From Heterocephalus glaber (taxonomy: Eukaryota > Chordata > Mammalia > Rodentia > Bathyergidae), in contig NW_004624730.1 of assembly GCF_000247695.1 (NCBI RefSeq), positions 28,613,310 to 28,677,309 on the forward strand: a stretch of DNA of 64,000 bases. The letters are read 5' to 3'. Made by a program: the position numbers and the translations under genes. Within the stretch, counting starts at the first letter, position 1. Every line of letters starts with the position of its first letter. Positions 11,338 through 22,875 of the stretch are shown in pieces. The notes under the pieces are model-generated. The model made no database searches. It saw only the letters and a program-made list of their open reading frames with translations, and had not been told where the DNA came from.

Positions 11338-11607
11338 TATTCAGATGAGTTTGTTCAGTCGGCCTACCTGTCTCGTCGTCTTGCCTACTTTTGTGCCCGG
11401 CGTCTTTCCCTGTTGCTGAGCGATAGCCCCAACCTCCTCGCTGCCCACTCACCCCACATGATGATAGGACCAAACAACTCGAGCATTGGGGCCCCCAGCC
11501 CTGGTCCCCCAGGCCCTGGCATGAGCCCCATGCAGCTGGCCTTCTCAGATTTCCTTTCCTGTGCACAGCACGGTCCCCTGGTTTACGGACTTAGTTGTAT
11601 GTTGCAG
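11338..11607 (+). CDS. MED12L: MED12L internal exon w3
   Basis: Exon after 'gttcctcag' and before CAG|gtaagt. It encodes 90 codons, from YSDEFVQSAYLSRRLAYFCA to LVYGLSCMLQ, about residues 280-369. It holds a low-complexity Gly/Pro/Ser stretch (GAPSPGPPGPGMSP) that probably forms a flexible loop. Both borders are phase 0. GC content is clearly higher than the surrounding intron. A short minus-strand frame over the same bases is a shadow. Confidence 0.96.
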
Positions 11608-11989
11608 GTAAGTTCATGGCCTGTGTTATTTTTATGTTAAAATTCAGTTGTGGAAAACAATTGGGCTGGGAATAGCACTTTCAGCTTTCATGTCAAAAAA
11701 CTATTTTTTCTCACAAGCAAGTAATTTATATTGAAATTTTATGTTTTTTATTACTCTGTATTGGATCAAGTTGAGAGAAGATTTGTTGCATCTGTCTAGA
11801 AGAAAGTTATTGTGCTTGTCCTTTATTAGGGCCATTAAGCACTTCAATTAGAAATCTTTCAGGGACCCCACGGAAAAAGTCAGCTCTATTCTTATTCTTC
11901 TGGAAAGATAGCTTTTCCAGGCAGCATTTCCTTAGTTCACATCTTCAGTTAGTTGTGTCCTTGTGTTTCTTTCAAGTCTAAATCATTTA

Positions 11990-12705
11990 TCAGGCTGTGG
12001 TCATCTCCCAGACATTGTTGCTTTTGCAGTCCTTGAACATCCAGCAATGTGCTGGTTGCTGGGGCCCATCCTTGTCAGGAGTAAAACACAGCCCCACCCT
12101 AGAGGAAGTTCACAGTTCAGGGTTCACATTTCTTGAGCTTTTAGTGGTTCTGACTCTTTTCTAAGGGCCATTTGGAACTAGAGTGGTCCTGAAGACATGG
12201 TCTCCACTCTGGTGGAGTTTTCTGTTCTGTTGGGAAGAGAGCATCATAAATGTGCAGTTCCTATAGACCATGAAGGGCTGATGGAGAGATGCACATGAGA
12301 CTAAGGCAGCTGGAAGTGGAACTTGCAGCCCATTCTAAATTCAAGGAGACTTTCTGAGGGAAGTTTTTTAGGTGTTATGAGCTAAGGAATAAAAGTAAGA
12401 AGAGGTATGGTAAGGGTGTTCCTGGCAGTGGCACAATACAGGAAAAGGCCCAGAGAACTGATCGGTCAACTCATGTGCAAGTTGGTCTTCATGGAACCTA
12501 GAGTGTGAAGTCTGCTGGGCCTTGTGTTGGGATGTGATCAAAGGGTATTATGTAGGGAGTGACATTGTCTGTTGTACTTCACTTAGATGGTTTTGGCCAT
12601 AGTAGGAGGAAGGCTTATGAGGGTGGGGAGGTAAGAAAGAAGGAGGCAGGCAAAGAACTCAGTTTGGAAGCATCTAGGTGAGGTCAGTTTTGGACTATTC
12701 AATGA
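11990..12705 (-). repeat. L2 LINE 3'-region remnant (antisense)
   Basis: The order of phrases ('aaaggcccagagaact' at about 12444, 'gggccttgtgttgggatgtg', 'gggagtgacattgtctg', 'gtcagttttggactattc') follows the antisense of the mammalian L2 consensus as I recall it. Very diverged. Confidence 0.6.
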
Positions 12706-12995
12706 CAGTGGGCCCTCCATATCCATGGTTCATGTCTCTGGATTCAGCCAACCTGTATCAAATATACTCAGAAAAAAACTTCATTTATACTGAGAATATA
12801 AAGACTTTTTTCTTGTCACTAGTCCCTAAACAATATAGTATAGCTATTTACTTGGCATTTATATTGTATTATGTATTATGAGTAATCTCAGAATTATTAA
12901 AGTATGTACGAGGATTGCATAGATGCAAACACTACACTGTTTTATATAAGGGACTTGAGCATGTGCAAATTTTGGCATTTGTGAGGAGTGCTGTA
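12706..12995 (+). mobile_element. Tigger-family non-autonomous element inserted in L2
   Basis: Begins 'cagtgggccctccatatcc' and contains 'caatatagtatagctattta' and 'tatataagggacttgagca'. It is the second copy of the family seen at 3106-3430, in the same orientation. L2-like sequence appears to resume after about 13040. Confidence 0.75.
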
Positions 12996-13039
12996 ACTAT
13001 TCTGTCATAGATGCCAGATAATGTATTATATTTATTCTT

Positions 13040-13310
13040 AGGATCTCTAAATGAATATGTTCAAGAGATTGTTACATGTCTGATTCTGAAGTTGAGGGCA
13101 GAAAACTGGCCAGATGTGTGGTTTTGAATCATGAAGGCCCCTTGGCTGGTCACTACCCCGAGAAGGGTTGAGATTGTTTGAAGAGTTTTATTGAGGGAGG
13201 ACCTATGGACCCAAAAGTCATGAGTGGTGAAGAGTTGAGCCAAGGGGAAGTTCAGAGAGGAGGCCAGGAAGGTTGGCCAGACTAGGAAAAGAACAGCAGG
13301 GAGAGTGTGT
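13040..13310 (-). repeat. L2 remnant, continuation after Tigger insertion
   Basis: 'gattctgaagttgagggcag' and 'tttgaatcatgaaggcc' fit the antisense L2 consensus just beyond the point reached at 12705, so this looks like one L2 copy interrupted by the DNA transposon. Confidence 0.45.
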
Positions 13311-13324
13311 TATTCAGAAACACA

Positions 13325-13570
13325 GGTAATGACAGTAACAATATTGTTGCAGTTTTACTATCATATTAATGACATTATGTTCTAAGCACTGTTCTAAGTT
13401 GTGACATATATTATGTCACCTCTCAGAACCTGCCCATGACACATAGGGATGGTTTATGTTCTGATAACACCAATCATGAAACAGTGGCCCAGGTCACAGA
13501 GTGAGTCTCATAGCTGAAAATTTAGACCCAGACACTCTGATTCCAGAATCCACACTGAACCACTGTGCTA
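13325..13570 (-). repeat. MIR SINE remnant (antisense)
   Basis: 'ttctaagcactgttctaagt' near 13380-13400, and 'aaacagtggcccaggtcaca' with 'cacactgaaccactgtgct' further on, give the reverse complement of the MIR body and tRNA-like head. Confidence 0.7.
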
Positions 13571-13856
13571 ATAAACTGGAGGTTTCAAAAGGAGTTAGTA
13601 GTGGGTGGATGAAGTTGCTTCTCATGGTGTGGTGGTTGATGATCATCTTTTTAAGAGCCATTTCAATTGTATGATGGGTAAAAAGCCAGAGTAGGGTGGG
13701 TTGAGGAGTGATGGAGAATGAACAGAGAGTTCTAACTGTTCTTTTGAGAAGTGTATATAAAGGGAAAAGAAGATGGTGGATCTTGGGTCGTGAAGGCTGC
13801 TGCTGAGTAGGGAAATATATGAATATACACAATACATTTTATATTTATTTATTTTG

Positions 13857-13932
13857 CAGTGCTCTGGATGAAATGCAGGGCTTCTCATGTATTAGTCAAG
13901 TGCTCTACGACTGAGCTATATCCCTAACTCTG
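13857..13932 (-). mobile_element. Diverged tRNA-derived SINE (antisense)
   Basis: 'gcagtgctctggatgaaatg', 'agtcaagtgctctacgactg' and 'agctatatccctaactc' show a degraded rodent ID/B4-type tRNA head in antisense. No poly(A) tail survives clearly. Confidence 0.65.
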
Positions 13933-14647
13933 GAGATTAAAGAAAACATTTTGTTTGTTTTCTGATGGGTAGATTTGAGCATATTTCTAAGCTAAGGGTA
14001 AGCTAGTAGAGAGAGAGAGTGAGTCTGGGAATAGGAGAGGAGGTGTGTTTGATAGATTAGTGTGCTGGATAGGGGAGGCTTTCAGCATTCAGAGAAGGGC
14101 TCCATTGTCGTTAGAAGCCAAGAACCCCACGTCCACCAGGCAGGAGGAAGGAGGTAGGGATGTAGACCAATGGAGACAGACGTATTGGTGGTGTTCAGGG
14201 ATTTGCCTTTCTTCTCATCTGCCATCTGCTCTCCACGGGGATGCCTCCTAGGCTTCAGAATTTAGTTTTTATAATTAATTTCATATTTTTGAGAAAAGAA
14301 CTATCACATTCACTCTCCAAGTTCACGAAGCTTGCTATTGAGTGGCATGATATCATATGCTTTAGACTATTTATAGGTCTGATTTTAAGCCTTACTCCAC
14401 AGTTTAGTTTCCTATGTTGAAATATTAGCTAATAAATGATAATATTCTTTAATTTCTCAATGACTATACTCTTTCCCTTTCAAATGAATAGTTCTTAGTT
14501 TTTTCTTAAAGTTGAGAGTGGAAAAAATACATTTTAAATTCTTGAGGAAACTGTAATATAGCTATAAGGTATCATTTTTACTATTAAGCTATTGTTATGC
14601 TTTTCTCCTTCCTCTAAATGTCTGAATTTTTCCCACTTTGTTTCTAG

Positions 14648-14797
14648 ACTGTCACTCTCTGTTGCCCAAGTGCCTTGGTGTGGAATTATTCCACAAATGA
14701 AAACAAGAGTGCAAATCCAGGCTCACCCCTGGATCTGCTGCAGATGGCCCCTTCCAGCCTCCCCATGCCTGGTGGTAACACAGCTTTCAATCAGCAG
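14648..14797 (+). CDS. MED12L: MED12L internal exon w4
   Basis: Exon after 'tttctag' and before CAG|gtagac. It encodes 50 codons, from [20 protein letters not shown] to [10 protein letters not shown], about residues 370-419. Phase 0 at both borders. Intact. Confidence 0.96.
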
Positions 14798-15553
14798 GTA
14801 GACTTCCCTGTCAGTGGTTTGAAAGGTTTTTGCATTCTCTAGAGGCATTGGGGGATGCTGGGCAAAGCCTGAGTGTTAGCATCTGAGATACTTGAATATC
14901 ATTCCCAGTTCTGCCCCTCACTCTCCAGGTGACCTTAGGGTTTCTTTTGCCTCTTCCAACACAGAAGTCCATGAAGTTATTCCCTTCTGTTTACCTTTTC
15001 ACTAGGCAGTTCTTGCCGAGTGTCCTGATACCTAGATGATAATTTCTGAGGTGATTCTAATACATAACCGTGACTCCTATAGTAGTAATTTGTGATATTT
15101 AGAAATTGTTTTACATTCTTGTTAGTGCTGCATTATTCATTTTAAGGATTTATGTAATGTGAACTGTAGGATTATGACTAATATTTGAAATATGATCCTT
15201 GTCTTTTACCAAGCAGTTTTTAAAATTACTAAAACATTGCTAGTTGTTTTCCCGCATAGATAGATGAATGGCTTACGGAGAGTGTTTTAGAATTTTTATC
15301 TCTCCTATGGTGTCCTAAAGAAAATGTGCATTAAATTGTTTTTGCAAGCATTTATTTTTATGTGCATTTATTACTGAAAGCTAGCATTGAATCACGACTT
15401 TTAAATTTTAAAAATGTACTTCTCAGGCAGCCAGCTATGGTTTTTATAATGCAGTCAAGATTGTCATTTACCATAAGATGCACTATCTGACATGATTTAC
15501 ACAGCCACTATGGCTTTCCAAGCTCAAGTTAATTAGAAGTGATTATCTTTCAG
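14798..15553 (+). other. MED12L: MED12L intron, nothing recognisable
   Basis: About 0.75 kb of AT-rich intron without a repeat I can name. Confidence 0.7.
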
Positions 15554-15653
15554 GTTCGGGCAAGGATTTATGAGGTAGAACAGCAGATAAAACAAAGAGG
15601 CCGTGCAGTGGAAGTTCGATGGTCTTTTGACAAGTGCCAAGAGTCGACAGCAG
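15554..15653 (+). CDS. MED12L: MED12L internal exon w5
   Basis: Exon after 'tctttcag' and before 'acagcag|gtacag'. It encodes [20 protein letters not shown] and [11 protein letters not shown], then one base of a Gly codon (phase 1 out). With exon w6 it makes 79 codons, about residues 420-498. Confidence 0.95.
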
Positions 15654-16008
15654 GTACAGAATGCAACAAGAGAATGAATGCTTTTGAGTATTGGACCTTA
15701 TGTCATGTTTATAATTCCTGTAAAACACTCCATGGATAAGGAAGCTCTTTTTTTTTTTTTTTTTTTTTTGGTAAGGGTGCTCTTTTGAGAGAGCCCTTTG
15801 TGCTTTTTGAGAACATGGTTCAGTTTATGCCTTTTAGACCTGACTGTTGAGAATGTCAACTCTGGTTTTGTTGGCATTCCTTTGATAGTATATGCTGAGA
15901 ATGATACCTTGTGAAAAATTCCCTTTACCTCACATAATGATAATTTTGTACCATGCTGTTCTGGTTTTATTTGGCCCCTTTAACTGCCTGTTTAATTTCT
16001 GCATCTAG
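15654..16008 (+). other. MED12L: Short MED12L intron
   Basis: Holds a 20-bp poly(T) run at about 15749-15769 and a polypyrimidine-poor acceptor 'ctgcatctag'. No SINE head is attached to the T-run. Confidence 0.75.
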
Positions 16009-16145
16009 GGGTGACTATTAGTCGGGTTTTACACACGTTGGAAGTCTTGGATCGTCACTGTTTTGACCGAACTGATTCCAGCAATTCAATGGAGACACTT
16101 TATCATAAGATTTTCTGGGCAAACCAAAACAAAGATAACCAAGAG
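16009..16145 (+). CDS. MED12L: MED12L internal exon w6
   Basis: Exon after 'gcatctag' and before 'caagag|gtagtt'. It completes the Gly codon begun in w5, then reads VTISRVLHTLEVLDRHCFDR to FWANQNKDNQE. Phase 0 out. The donor (GAG|gtagtt) is weaker than the others, but the frame and the junction residues NQE|VAPNDEA with the next exon support it. Confidence 0.95.
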
Positions 16146-16286
16146 GTAGTTAATGTTTCTTCTCTTCTTTTTGGCTTTTGGTTTTAAGCATATTTTCTTT
16201 TTCCTCATTCAGTAAACTCTGACAAAGCCTTTCCTATGAAGTGTATAATGTCTTATGAAAGCAAATACATTTTGAAACCTTTCTGT

Positions 16287-16540
16287 TGTTGGACTGAAAT
16301 GACCCACTGTTATGAACCACCTAACAGTTTACCCCAAGCATCACTCAGGCAGTGTGTTTGTTTACATGCTACTCTTGTGAGCGTAGCTCTGGCAGGTGTC
16401 ATTTCAAGAAGTCAATTCTCATGTTGAATAAACTTGATAAAATTGTTGTTTTTTTATCTCCTGTTATAAAAATTTAAAAATATGTAATTCATAGTCATCC
16501 TATATTTAAATAATTGGACTGTAAGTGGTTAAAAGAAATG
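16287..16540 (+). repeat. Unassigned ~250-bp dispersed repeat, copy 1
   Basis: Homologous to a split copy at 53035-53095 plus about 54530-54720. Shared phrases are 'gacccac', 'gaataaacttgataaaattg' (16425-16445) and 'tatatttaaataattggact' (16501-16520). It lies 140 bp downstream of exon w6. I do not recognise the family. It may be an old transposon or a local duplication of this intron. Confidence 0.7.
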
Positions 16541-16754
16541 TCCATGGATTGGTCTGCCTTGATACATTGATTGGATTTTTCTTGGTTGTTTCACCATCCT
16601 CCATTTTAGTTTTAGCAGAATATCTTTATCTAGCGATTGAACTTTATGCAATGTTTTGGCTTTAATTTAGGGTATGCATTTTAATATGCAGCACAGTAGA
16701 GGGCAGTATATGAATATTTGTGGTCATGGTCTTTGAAAAACCTTTAGACAGTGT

Positions 16755-17115
16755 ATTAGTTCTCCAGAGAAACAGAACCGATAGAAAAAAAAGTGTGTGT
16801 CTGTGTGTATTTTTATATTTATATGTACTAGAGAAAGAAGTGACTGCTGTTGTCCACTGTGATCACAGAAGATGGTAAATGTGAAGTGTGCAGGGCAGGC
16901 TGGGCAAGTTGATGCTGCATTCTGGAGTCTGGCAGCCCAATTCCTTCATCTTCTGGGGACCTCAGTCTTCTCTTAGGGCTTTCAGCTGATTGAATGGGGC
17001 CCACCCACACTGCAGAGAATACTCTTTGCTGAAAGTTTACTGGTTTGCATATTAATCACATCTAGAAAATACTTTTGTGGTAACATTTAAACTAATGTTT
17101 GACCAAAGAATTGGT
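16755..17115 (-). mobile_element. LTR-retrotransposon remnant (ERVL/MaLR-type LTR, antisense)
   Basis: 'tagttctccagagaaacaga', 'tgattgaatggggcccaccc' and 'taatgtttgaccaaag' match, in order, a well-known old mammalian LTR in antisense. It is non-coding and heavily diverged. Subfamily not assigned. Confidence 0.6.
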
Positions 17116-18812
17116 TATCATACCTGGCAGATTTTACATATAATCACAGACAGTTTTTATATTTTCCTAGCAAAACATTGCTTCATGAATGAGCTGATCT
17201 ATTAACATAGGATTTTCAATTTTTTTTTTCCCCCAGTCTTACTTGGGAGAAATAAAAATTTCTCTTTTCACAATGAAAAATGCCTATGATATATCCAGCT
17301 TGTGATAAGCACCAGAAATACTGAAGTAAATCTTAGAATGCCTTTAAAAATACCTTAGTTAATTGATTATAAGTATCTTTGATTTTTAAACTAGTCTTTG
17401 GGAATGGATATGTGGAGAGAAAAGATGAAACAACAAAAACAACCCAAAACCTTGACTGTCTTTATGTGAGCCTGATACATAGTCCAGATTAGTCCTCTTT
17501 TGAAATAATTTGTGAGTCATCACCCTGCTTCTCAAGGATGCGGTTGAAGATGATGAGTGCCATGTAGAACCACAGTGTCGAGAACAGGGTATAGTTTGAG
17601 TGTATTTCTAACTGTTATGTGAGTTTCCTTAGAAATACTCTAGTGCTTCAGGAGAGCATACTGACTGAGTCTGCACAAGGCCCTGCTTAGCAAGGCAAAT
17701 GATAGCACTACTTCTCTGCTTTTTTGGGGTGAAAATTTTAAAGTCCATCTCTTTGTAATAAAGACTTTCTTAGGCTTCAGGGTGGCTGAGATTTTAGTAC
17801 ATAGATGTACATTATTGGAAGAAAAGTAGGAGTCCCCAAATACCAAGGTGTCCTTTTGGATTGGTGAGTTTCCTGTGCTAAAAGTTGAATAGAAACTACA
17901 TTGTTTCCTGGTGAGGGCTTTGCTAAGGTCTCAAAGCACTTTGGCCTTGTGGCTGTGTAACCTTCTAGTGAGTGAACTGGCCAACTTCAGAATTATTGCC
18001 TCATTTGCCTACAGAAACTCACATTACCCAGGAGCACTCTTACGGGAAGATGATAATGAAGGTGTCTTATAAAGGGCAGAGATTATGTTGTGAAGTTTCT
18101 GAATAAAATTACACTGTTTTCGGGGTTCTCTCTAATGATCACTTGTCTCCAGAGGAGATGTCCGAGAGGAGCCTGTGGGGTGCAAGGAGAAATTGGAAGT
18201 TCTGCTTAGAGCCCATACTTAAATGCTTCTTTTGTCTAGGTTTTATAACAGAGTTAATGCTGGCATAGGTATAGAATTTATAAATAAATGTGCATATTTA
18301 GAATTTTTCCTTAAAAAAACCTGTTGGAGCTGAAAGGGTTGAGTTTGTCTTGTTCTAATCCGAGCTTCCTCTAAGTGTGAGCCTTCTCTATCCAGCATGT
18401 GGAGGCTCCTTCCAGGAGAGGGCACCATGTGCCCAGGCTGAGTCCTGGACGTATTAGTGCCACACATCACTAGAAATGTTAGAGTTGCCCCATTTAGCAA
18501 TATTTATGTCAGAGCATTGACTCAACTCTGGAGAGACCTGATGAAATGAGTAGTGGTTTTGTGGTTAATATGCTGTTTTATGAGTGAGATTAAAAAACTA
18601 CATTTTAAATCTGTAATTCAGACTGATCATCTAATGTTAACCTGCCAGAAAGAATGTCTAAGTAGATCCTTTTATAATATTTAAAATTAAATTAATTTTT
18701 AAGATATGGCTTTAATATATTAGTGTGTATCAAGGTATGTGTATATATGCATACAAATGGCAAAGTTTTATTTCTATTTACTTTTTACCAGGAGTTTATT
18801 TTCTTCACTTCT

Positions 18813-18897
18813 TTTTTTTTTTTTGGTACTGGGGATTGAACTCGGGTCCTTGCGCTTGTGTAGCAGGCGTTGAAACCACTGAGCTAAATCCCCAGCC
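18813..18897 (-). mobile_element. ID-like tRNA-derived SINE (antisense)
   Basis: T-run, 'ggtactggggattgaactcg', 'ttgcgcttgtgtagcaggcg' and 'ccactgagctaaatccccag'. Flanked by a 10-bp target duplication CTTCACTTCT at 18803-18812 and 18898-18907. Confidence 0.93.
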
Positions 18898-21062
18898 CTT
18901 CACTTCTAAGTACTTTATATAATTATGGAATTCGTGTGAGCTGCAGCACTGTGTTGACTCTAAGCAGCTTTGTGACCTTGAGCAAATTACCAAAGACTGG
19001 GTGCCTTAGCATCCTTGTTGAACAGGCATAGAGTACCTACTTGCCCTGTTCAACTCTAAGGAGACAGGCATTTTGAGTTTACAAAGCACTATATGGATGT
19101 ATTTCAAAGATTATAGATAATGGTAATAAAATAGCAATCATTATTAGTATTGTAGTGGAAGAACCAATATGATTAAGCTATTCTCTGATAAGAAAGTGTA
19201 TTAATTGATGTGGTTAGGATTCAGAAACCCATGTCACTTCTTTTAAATATATTTCATTTTTGGAGAAAATTTTTTTTGTCTCAGGATTGGGATAACATGA
19301 TAGATAATAGAAACAATTACCAGCCTCTATTGCAATGTATTTGAGGCTTGCTCTTACTGGAAGTTGTATCTAGGTATGCTAAGGCTTTAGGTTGCATAAC
19401 CTGTTTCCCACATCTGTGTGGAAAACTTGAACTTCACCCTACTTCCCTTTTCTTTGGAACTGATAAAGAGAAATTGGTTCCTCTCTACTTTCTTACAGAG
19501 AATGAGGACGGCATCTGTCCAGAGAGGTCTGAGGTTCAGAGTTGTATATGCAGTTGGTTTCTGTGTTTGGTGAAAGCCTGTTTCAAACTGCACTAGAAGG
19601 AGTGAAGGCACTGAGAGCTAGATCCTGTGTGTGGTGGTCTGGCCGACTCTGTGCCTCATGTGGAGGTGTTATACCTGTGGCTTGCTTTCACTAATTTCAC
19701 ATGGAATGCATTATTCCGTTACCCTTTTCCCTGTTACCCTCATATCCGTTATAGCTCGTGTAGGTCATGGCTTATGTACTACAGTGAGGAAATGAAAAAA
19801 AAAAAATCTCAAAAACCTTACTGTGTACTTATTTTAGTTCCGTGCTTCTTGATTTTCCACTCAGTGTAGTATGAAATATAAAAATTGCTGCATTTAGGTT
19901 CAGGACCCAGAAGTTTGTGTCCTGGAGTGTCCAACCGGGCTGTATAAGCAGGTGGTGGGCTTCTGAGTATAGGCTACCTGAGGTGGGGAGCTGGAAAATG
20001 GGGATGTCCTGCATAAAGAGGGCACCACCTCTCAGACTCTATTGTGGACTTAAGACTCCCTGTTGTCTGATCATCTGGCATTTCAAGAAAAGCTGGATGT
20101 CAAGATGTGTATGTAAACTTTCCCAGGACTTCAACATTGTGCCGGCTGAGCAATGTGTCTGCTGGCCATGTTTGTGCAGATGCCTGTCACTTCTCAGCTA
20201 CTGGTACACACTCTCTACAGTATTTACCTGCTTATTTTCTTGCTTAGTGTTTCAGAGCCATTTCTTTTGGGTGAGGTAGTTGGAGAGAAGGAGTCTACCA
20301 CCCATATGAGGTAGGTACTTGTCATGGGGCTGTGAGACCTGATTCCAAGTGCAGTGACAGGTCTGTCACTGTTGACCACAGCACTAAGCAGCAGGATGAG
20401 GGTGAGCTCAGCCTTGCAGAGCTCCCTGACCACTTCCTCCTGGCTTCTTGCCTTGGTTGTGGTGTGCAGGAAGGCAGAGGCAGATGTATCTTGAGGTCCC
20501 TTGGGGGGACATGGATAGAGAGAAGGTCTAGAGGTGGCAGGAAGAGCTGCCTTTCACTTCTCTCTCTGGGGCCCCTGGAAGCAAACTTTTTCCTGAATAA
20601 TGAGAAGGCCAAACCAGCTGTGCCGGACAGAGTGCTCCAGATTAGGAGCACATCTGGGTTTCCTCTTCACTGCCCTTCATGCCATTACCAGTCAAAGCCT
20701 GGAAATGTACATGTCTGTTGCTTATATTTGTTTTATATTTGTTCATGTGGGTTTTTTGATTAGCAAGGTTCTTAAGGCCAGAAAATGTGCTTTACTCATG
20801 TTGGGCACAGAGCCTTCTGGGCCAGTTGGGGTTTGTATCACTGTGGTGTAAGAACTGCCTGACAACTATCATGTGAAAAAGAAAAACTTTGTTTCTGTCA
20901 TGGCTATGCTTGCTCCACACTTGTCTTCCTGCAGTCCTGTAGCTTCATGGATAGAGGGTCTGTTTCTTCTGCTTACCCACATCGTCAGCTCTTGGCACCA
21001 TGGATGGTGCTTGAAAGGTGTATGTGTGTATGTGTGTGTTTTCCTGTTCATTAAAAAGCTCT

Positions 21063-21198
21063 CGGTCAGATGTAGTGGCACACATCTGTAATCCCAGCAC
21101 TCAGGAGGCTGTGAGTTTGATGCCAGCCTGGGCTCCATAGTAAGTTCAAGGCCAGCCTGAACCATGTAGTGGACCCTGTCTCCAAAAGAAAAAAAAAG
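21063..21198 (+). mobile_element. B1 (7SL-derived) SINE
   Basis: 'gatgtagtggcacacatctg', 'taatcccagcactcaggagg', 'gccagcctgggctccatag' and 'ccctgtctcc', then a poly(A) tail. This is the rodent B1 layout with an internal partial duplication of the 'aaggccagcctg' block. Confidence 0.88.
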
Positions 21199-21414
21199 CT
21201 GCTGGGGCAAAGGAGTGGAAGGTGGAACACCTTTGGCTTGGAAGGATAGGGTGAATACAGTATTGGCATTTCTATCAGTGTTACAGTGGTGTTATTCATA
21301 AATGAACTTTCAGATTTACAGGCTCAGATGTGCTAGTGGAATTAGGGGTGTGGCTGACAGGAGAGGTCTTAGCTTTAAAATTGACATAGTGTATTTCTTT
21401 TGATATTTGGACAA

Positions 21415-21530
21415 TTCCCTCACACATGATGGGTCTCAGTTTCCTCATTTATAAAATGGACAATTTGCTGATAGTGCAAAAATAACATGAAACTAGATCA
21501 GTAAACTATTTAAATATTTATAGGGTTAGG
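21415..21530 (+). repeat. MIR SINE fragment
   Basis: 'tctcagtttcctcatttataaaatgga' type core at 21434-21461, in sense orientation. Confidence 0.7.
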
Positions 21531-21769
21531 GTTAGGTTGATGGGTATTTAATAATCACTTCGCGCTGTTTTCACTGACTGGTGTATTTGGAGACGCAGTT
21601 AAAAACACTGGAGAGATGGATGGAACATGATTGGCTTGATTATAATGGATTCCTTGTGGCTGCTGTATGTAGAATATCCACCTTGTAGTTCACTAACCTA
21701 TAAGGCCTAGTGAAGGTCTGCCAGGCTTTTAATATGTTTTGATTTTCCAATCTCTACCATCAGCTGAAA

Positions 21770-22120
21770 AGCCGTTACTCAAGTGCTGTACTCATCAGTG
21801 AATTCATCTGTGATAATTCAGTAGCTGCATGTCCCATTAGGAGGTGGGTCCTGGCTGGAGGTGTTTTACGGGGGTGTGACCTGGAAGGGGGTATATTCTT
21901 ATCCCCATCTCCTCCTTTCTCTTTCTCTGCTTTCTGGCCACCATAATGTGAGCAGCTTTCCTCTACCAGGCCCTTCTACTGTGCCATTTTTGGCTTGGAG
22001 CCAGCCAACTATGGCCTGAACTTACTGAAATTGTTAGCTAAAATAAACCTCTCCTCCTCTAAATTGTGGGTATCAGATCAAGTATTTTGTCCCAGTGATG
22101 GGAAAGTAACTAATACAAAG
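21770..22120 (+). mobile_element. MaLR/ERVL-type solo LTR remnant
   Basis: Contains 'ttaggaggtgggtcctgg', 'gccaccataatgtgagcagc', an AATAAA signal within 'taaaataaacctctcctcc' (about 22038-22056) and the terminal phrase 'gtaactaatac'. This arrangement is typical of mammalian MaLR LTRs. Non-coding. Confidence 0.65.
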
Positions 22121-22264
22121 TTTATTAGCAGTATGTCAGTTGTATTAAAACATTGGGAAAACAAAATTGTGTGCCCAGGCATTTAGACTTTGTTGTTACT
22201 AAAAGAGTTAATAAAGTTAGTCCACTTAGGTTGGAGCGAGCCTCTTGATTTGCTTTTGAGCTTT

Positions 22265-22610
22265 TGTGGTAGTCACCTTTTTGTTGCTATAACAAATACT
22301 TGAGATAACCAAGTTATACAGAAAAGACTTATTTTAGCTTACAATTTAAGAGGTTTTTGTCTGTGATCAGTTGGCCCTGTTGCTTTAGATCTGTGGTAGC
22401 ACATCATGACAGGAGCCCATAGTGGAGCCAGAAATGAGAGACGGGGAGGGAGACGTGTTATGTAGCATGGAATTCCACTGTCCCCATAGGAGCACTCCTA
22501 CTAGGCCCCACCTCTTAAAGGTTCTCTCACCCGCCAATAGCACCATATTCTGGGGATCAAGCCTTTAACACAGGAACTCTTGGGGGATCCTTAAAAACCA
22601 TAATAGCATG
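22265..22610 (-). mobile_element. MaLR-type LTR remnant (antisense)
   Basis: 'tgctataacaaatacttgag', 'ggagcactcctactaggccc' and 'cacctcttaaaggttctctc' fit the antisense of MST/MLT-type LTRs. It sits 150 bp from the sense LTR at 21770-22120, in opposite orientation. Confidence 0.6.
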
Positions 22611-22644
22611 TAAGACTTTTCTCTTAACTTTTTTTTTGTTTTGG

Positions 22645-22875
22645 CATGCTTCTTATGTACCAGGTCTTACTTTAAGTGTCTTATGTCATCTTATTTTTCT
22701 CTGGCCTGTGATGCACATTTAAAAAAAATCCCTTTATAGATGAGGAAACCAGTGCTTCTGGAAGACGTGACACTGTCCAGCTCATATCCAACTTAGCGGG
22801 AGAACAGAGATTGGAATCATGAGTGGTTCCAGAACAACTCTTCACTAGTATATCCCAGTTACTACACTGCTTGAA
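22645..22875 (-). repeat. MIR SINE remnant (antisense)
   Basis: 'ctttatagatgaggaaacca' core at 22732-22751, followed by 'ggagaacagagattggaatc' and 'cagttactacactgc'. Confidence 0.75.

Larger units (their letters stand above)
11608..14647 (+). other. MED12L: MED12L intron with L2, Tigger and MIR remains
   Basis: Holds an antisense L2 fragment (about 11990-13310) split by a Tigger-type element at 12706-12995, an antisense MIR at 13325-13570 and a diverged tRNA-derived SINE at 13857-13932. The remaining sequence is plain intron. Confidence 0.7.

Noticed and set aside
15749..15769. Poly(T) run as the tail of a SINE or retrocopy
   Set aside because: No SINE head or duplicated flank next to it.
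20332..20763. 143-codon plus-strand open frame with an overlapping minus-strand frame
   Set aside because: No domain, no splice context, no conserved-looking codon pattern; both strands open by chance in a GC-richer patch.
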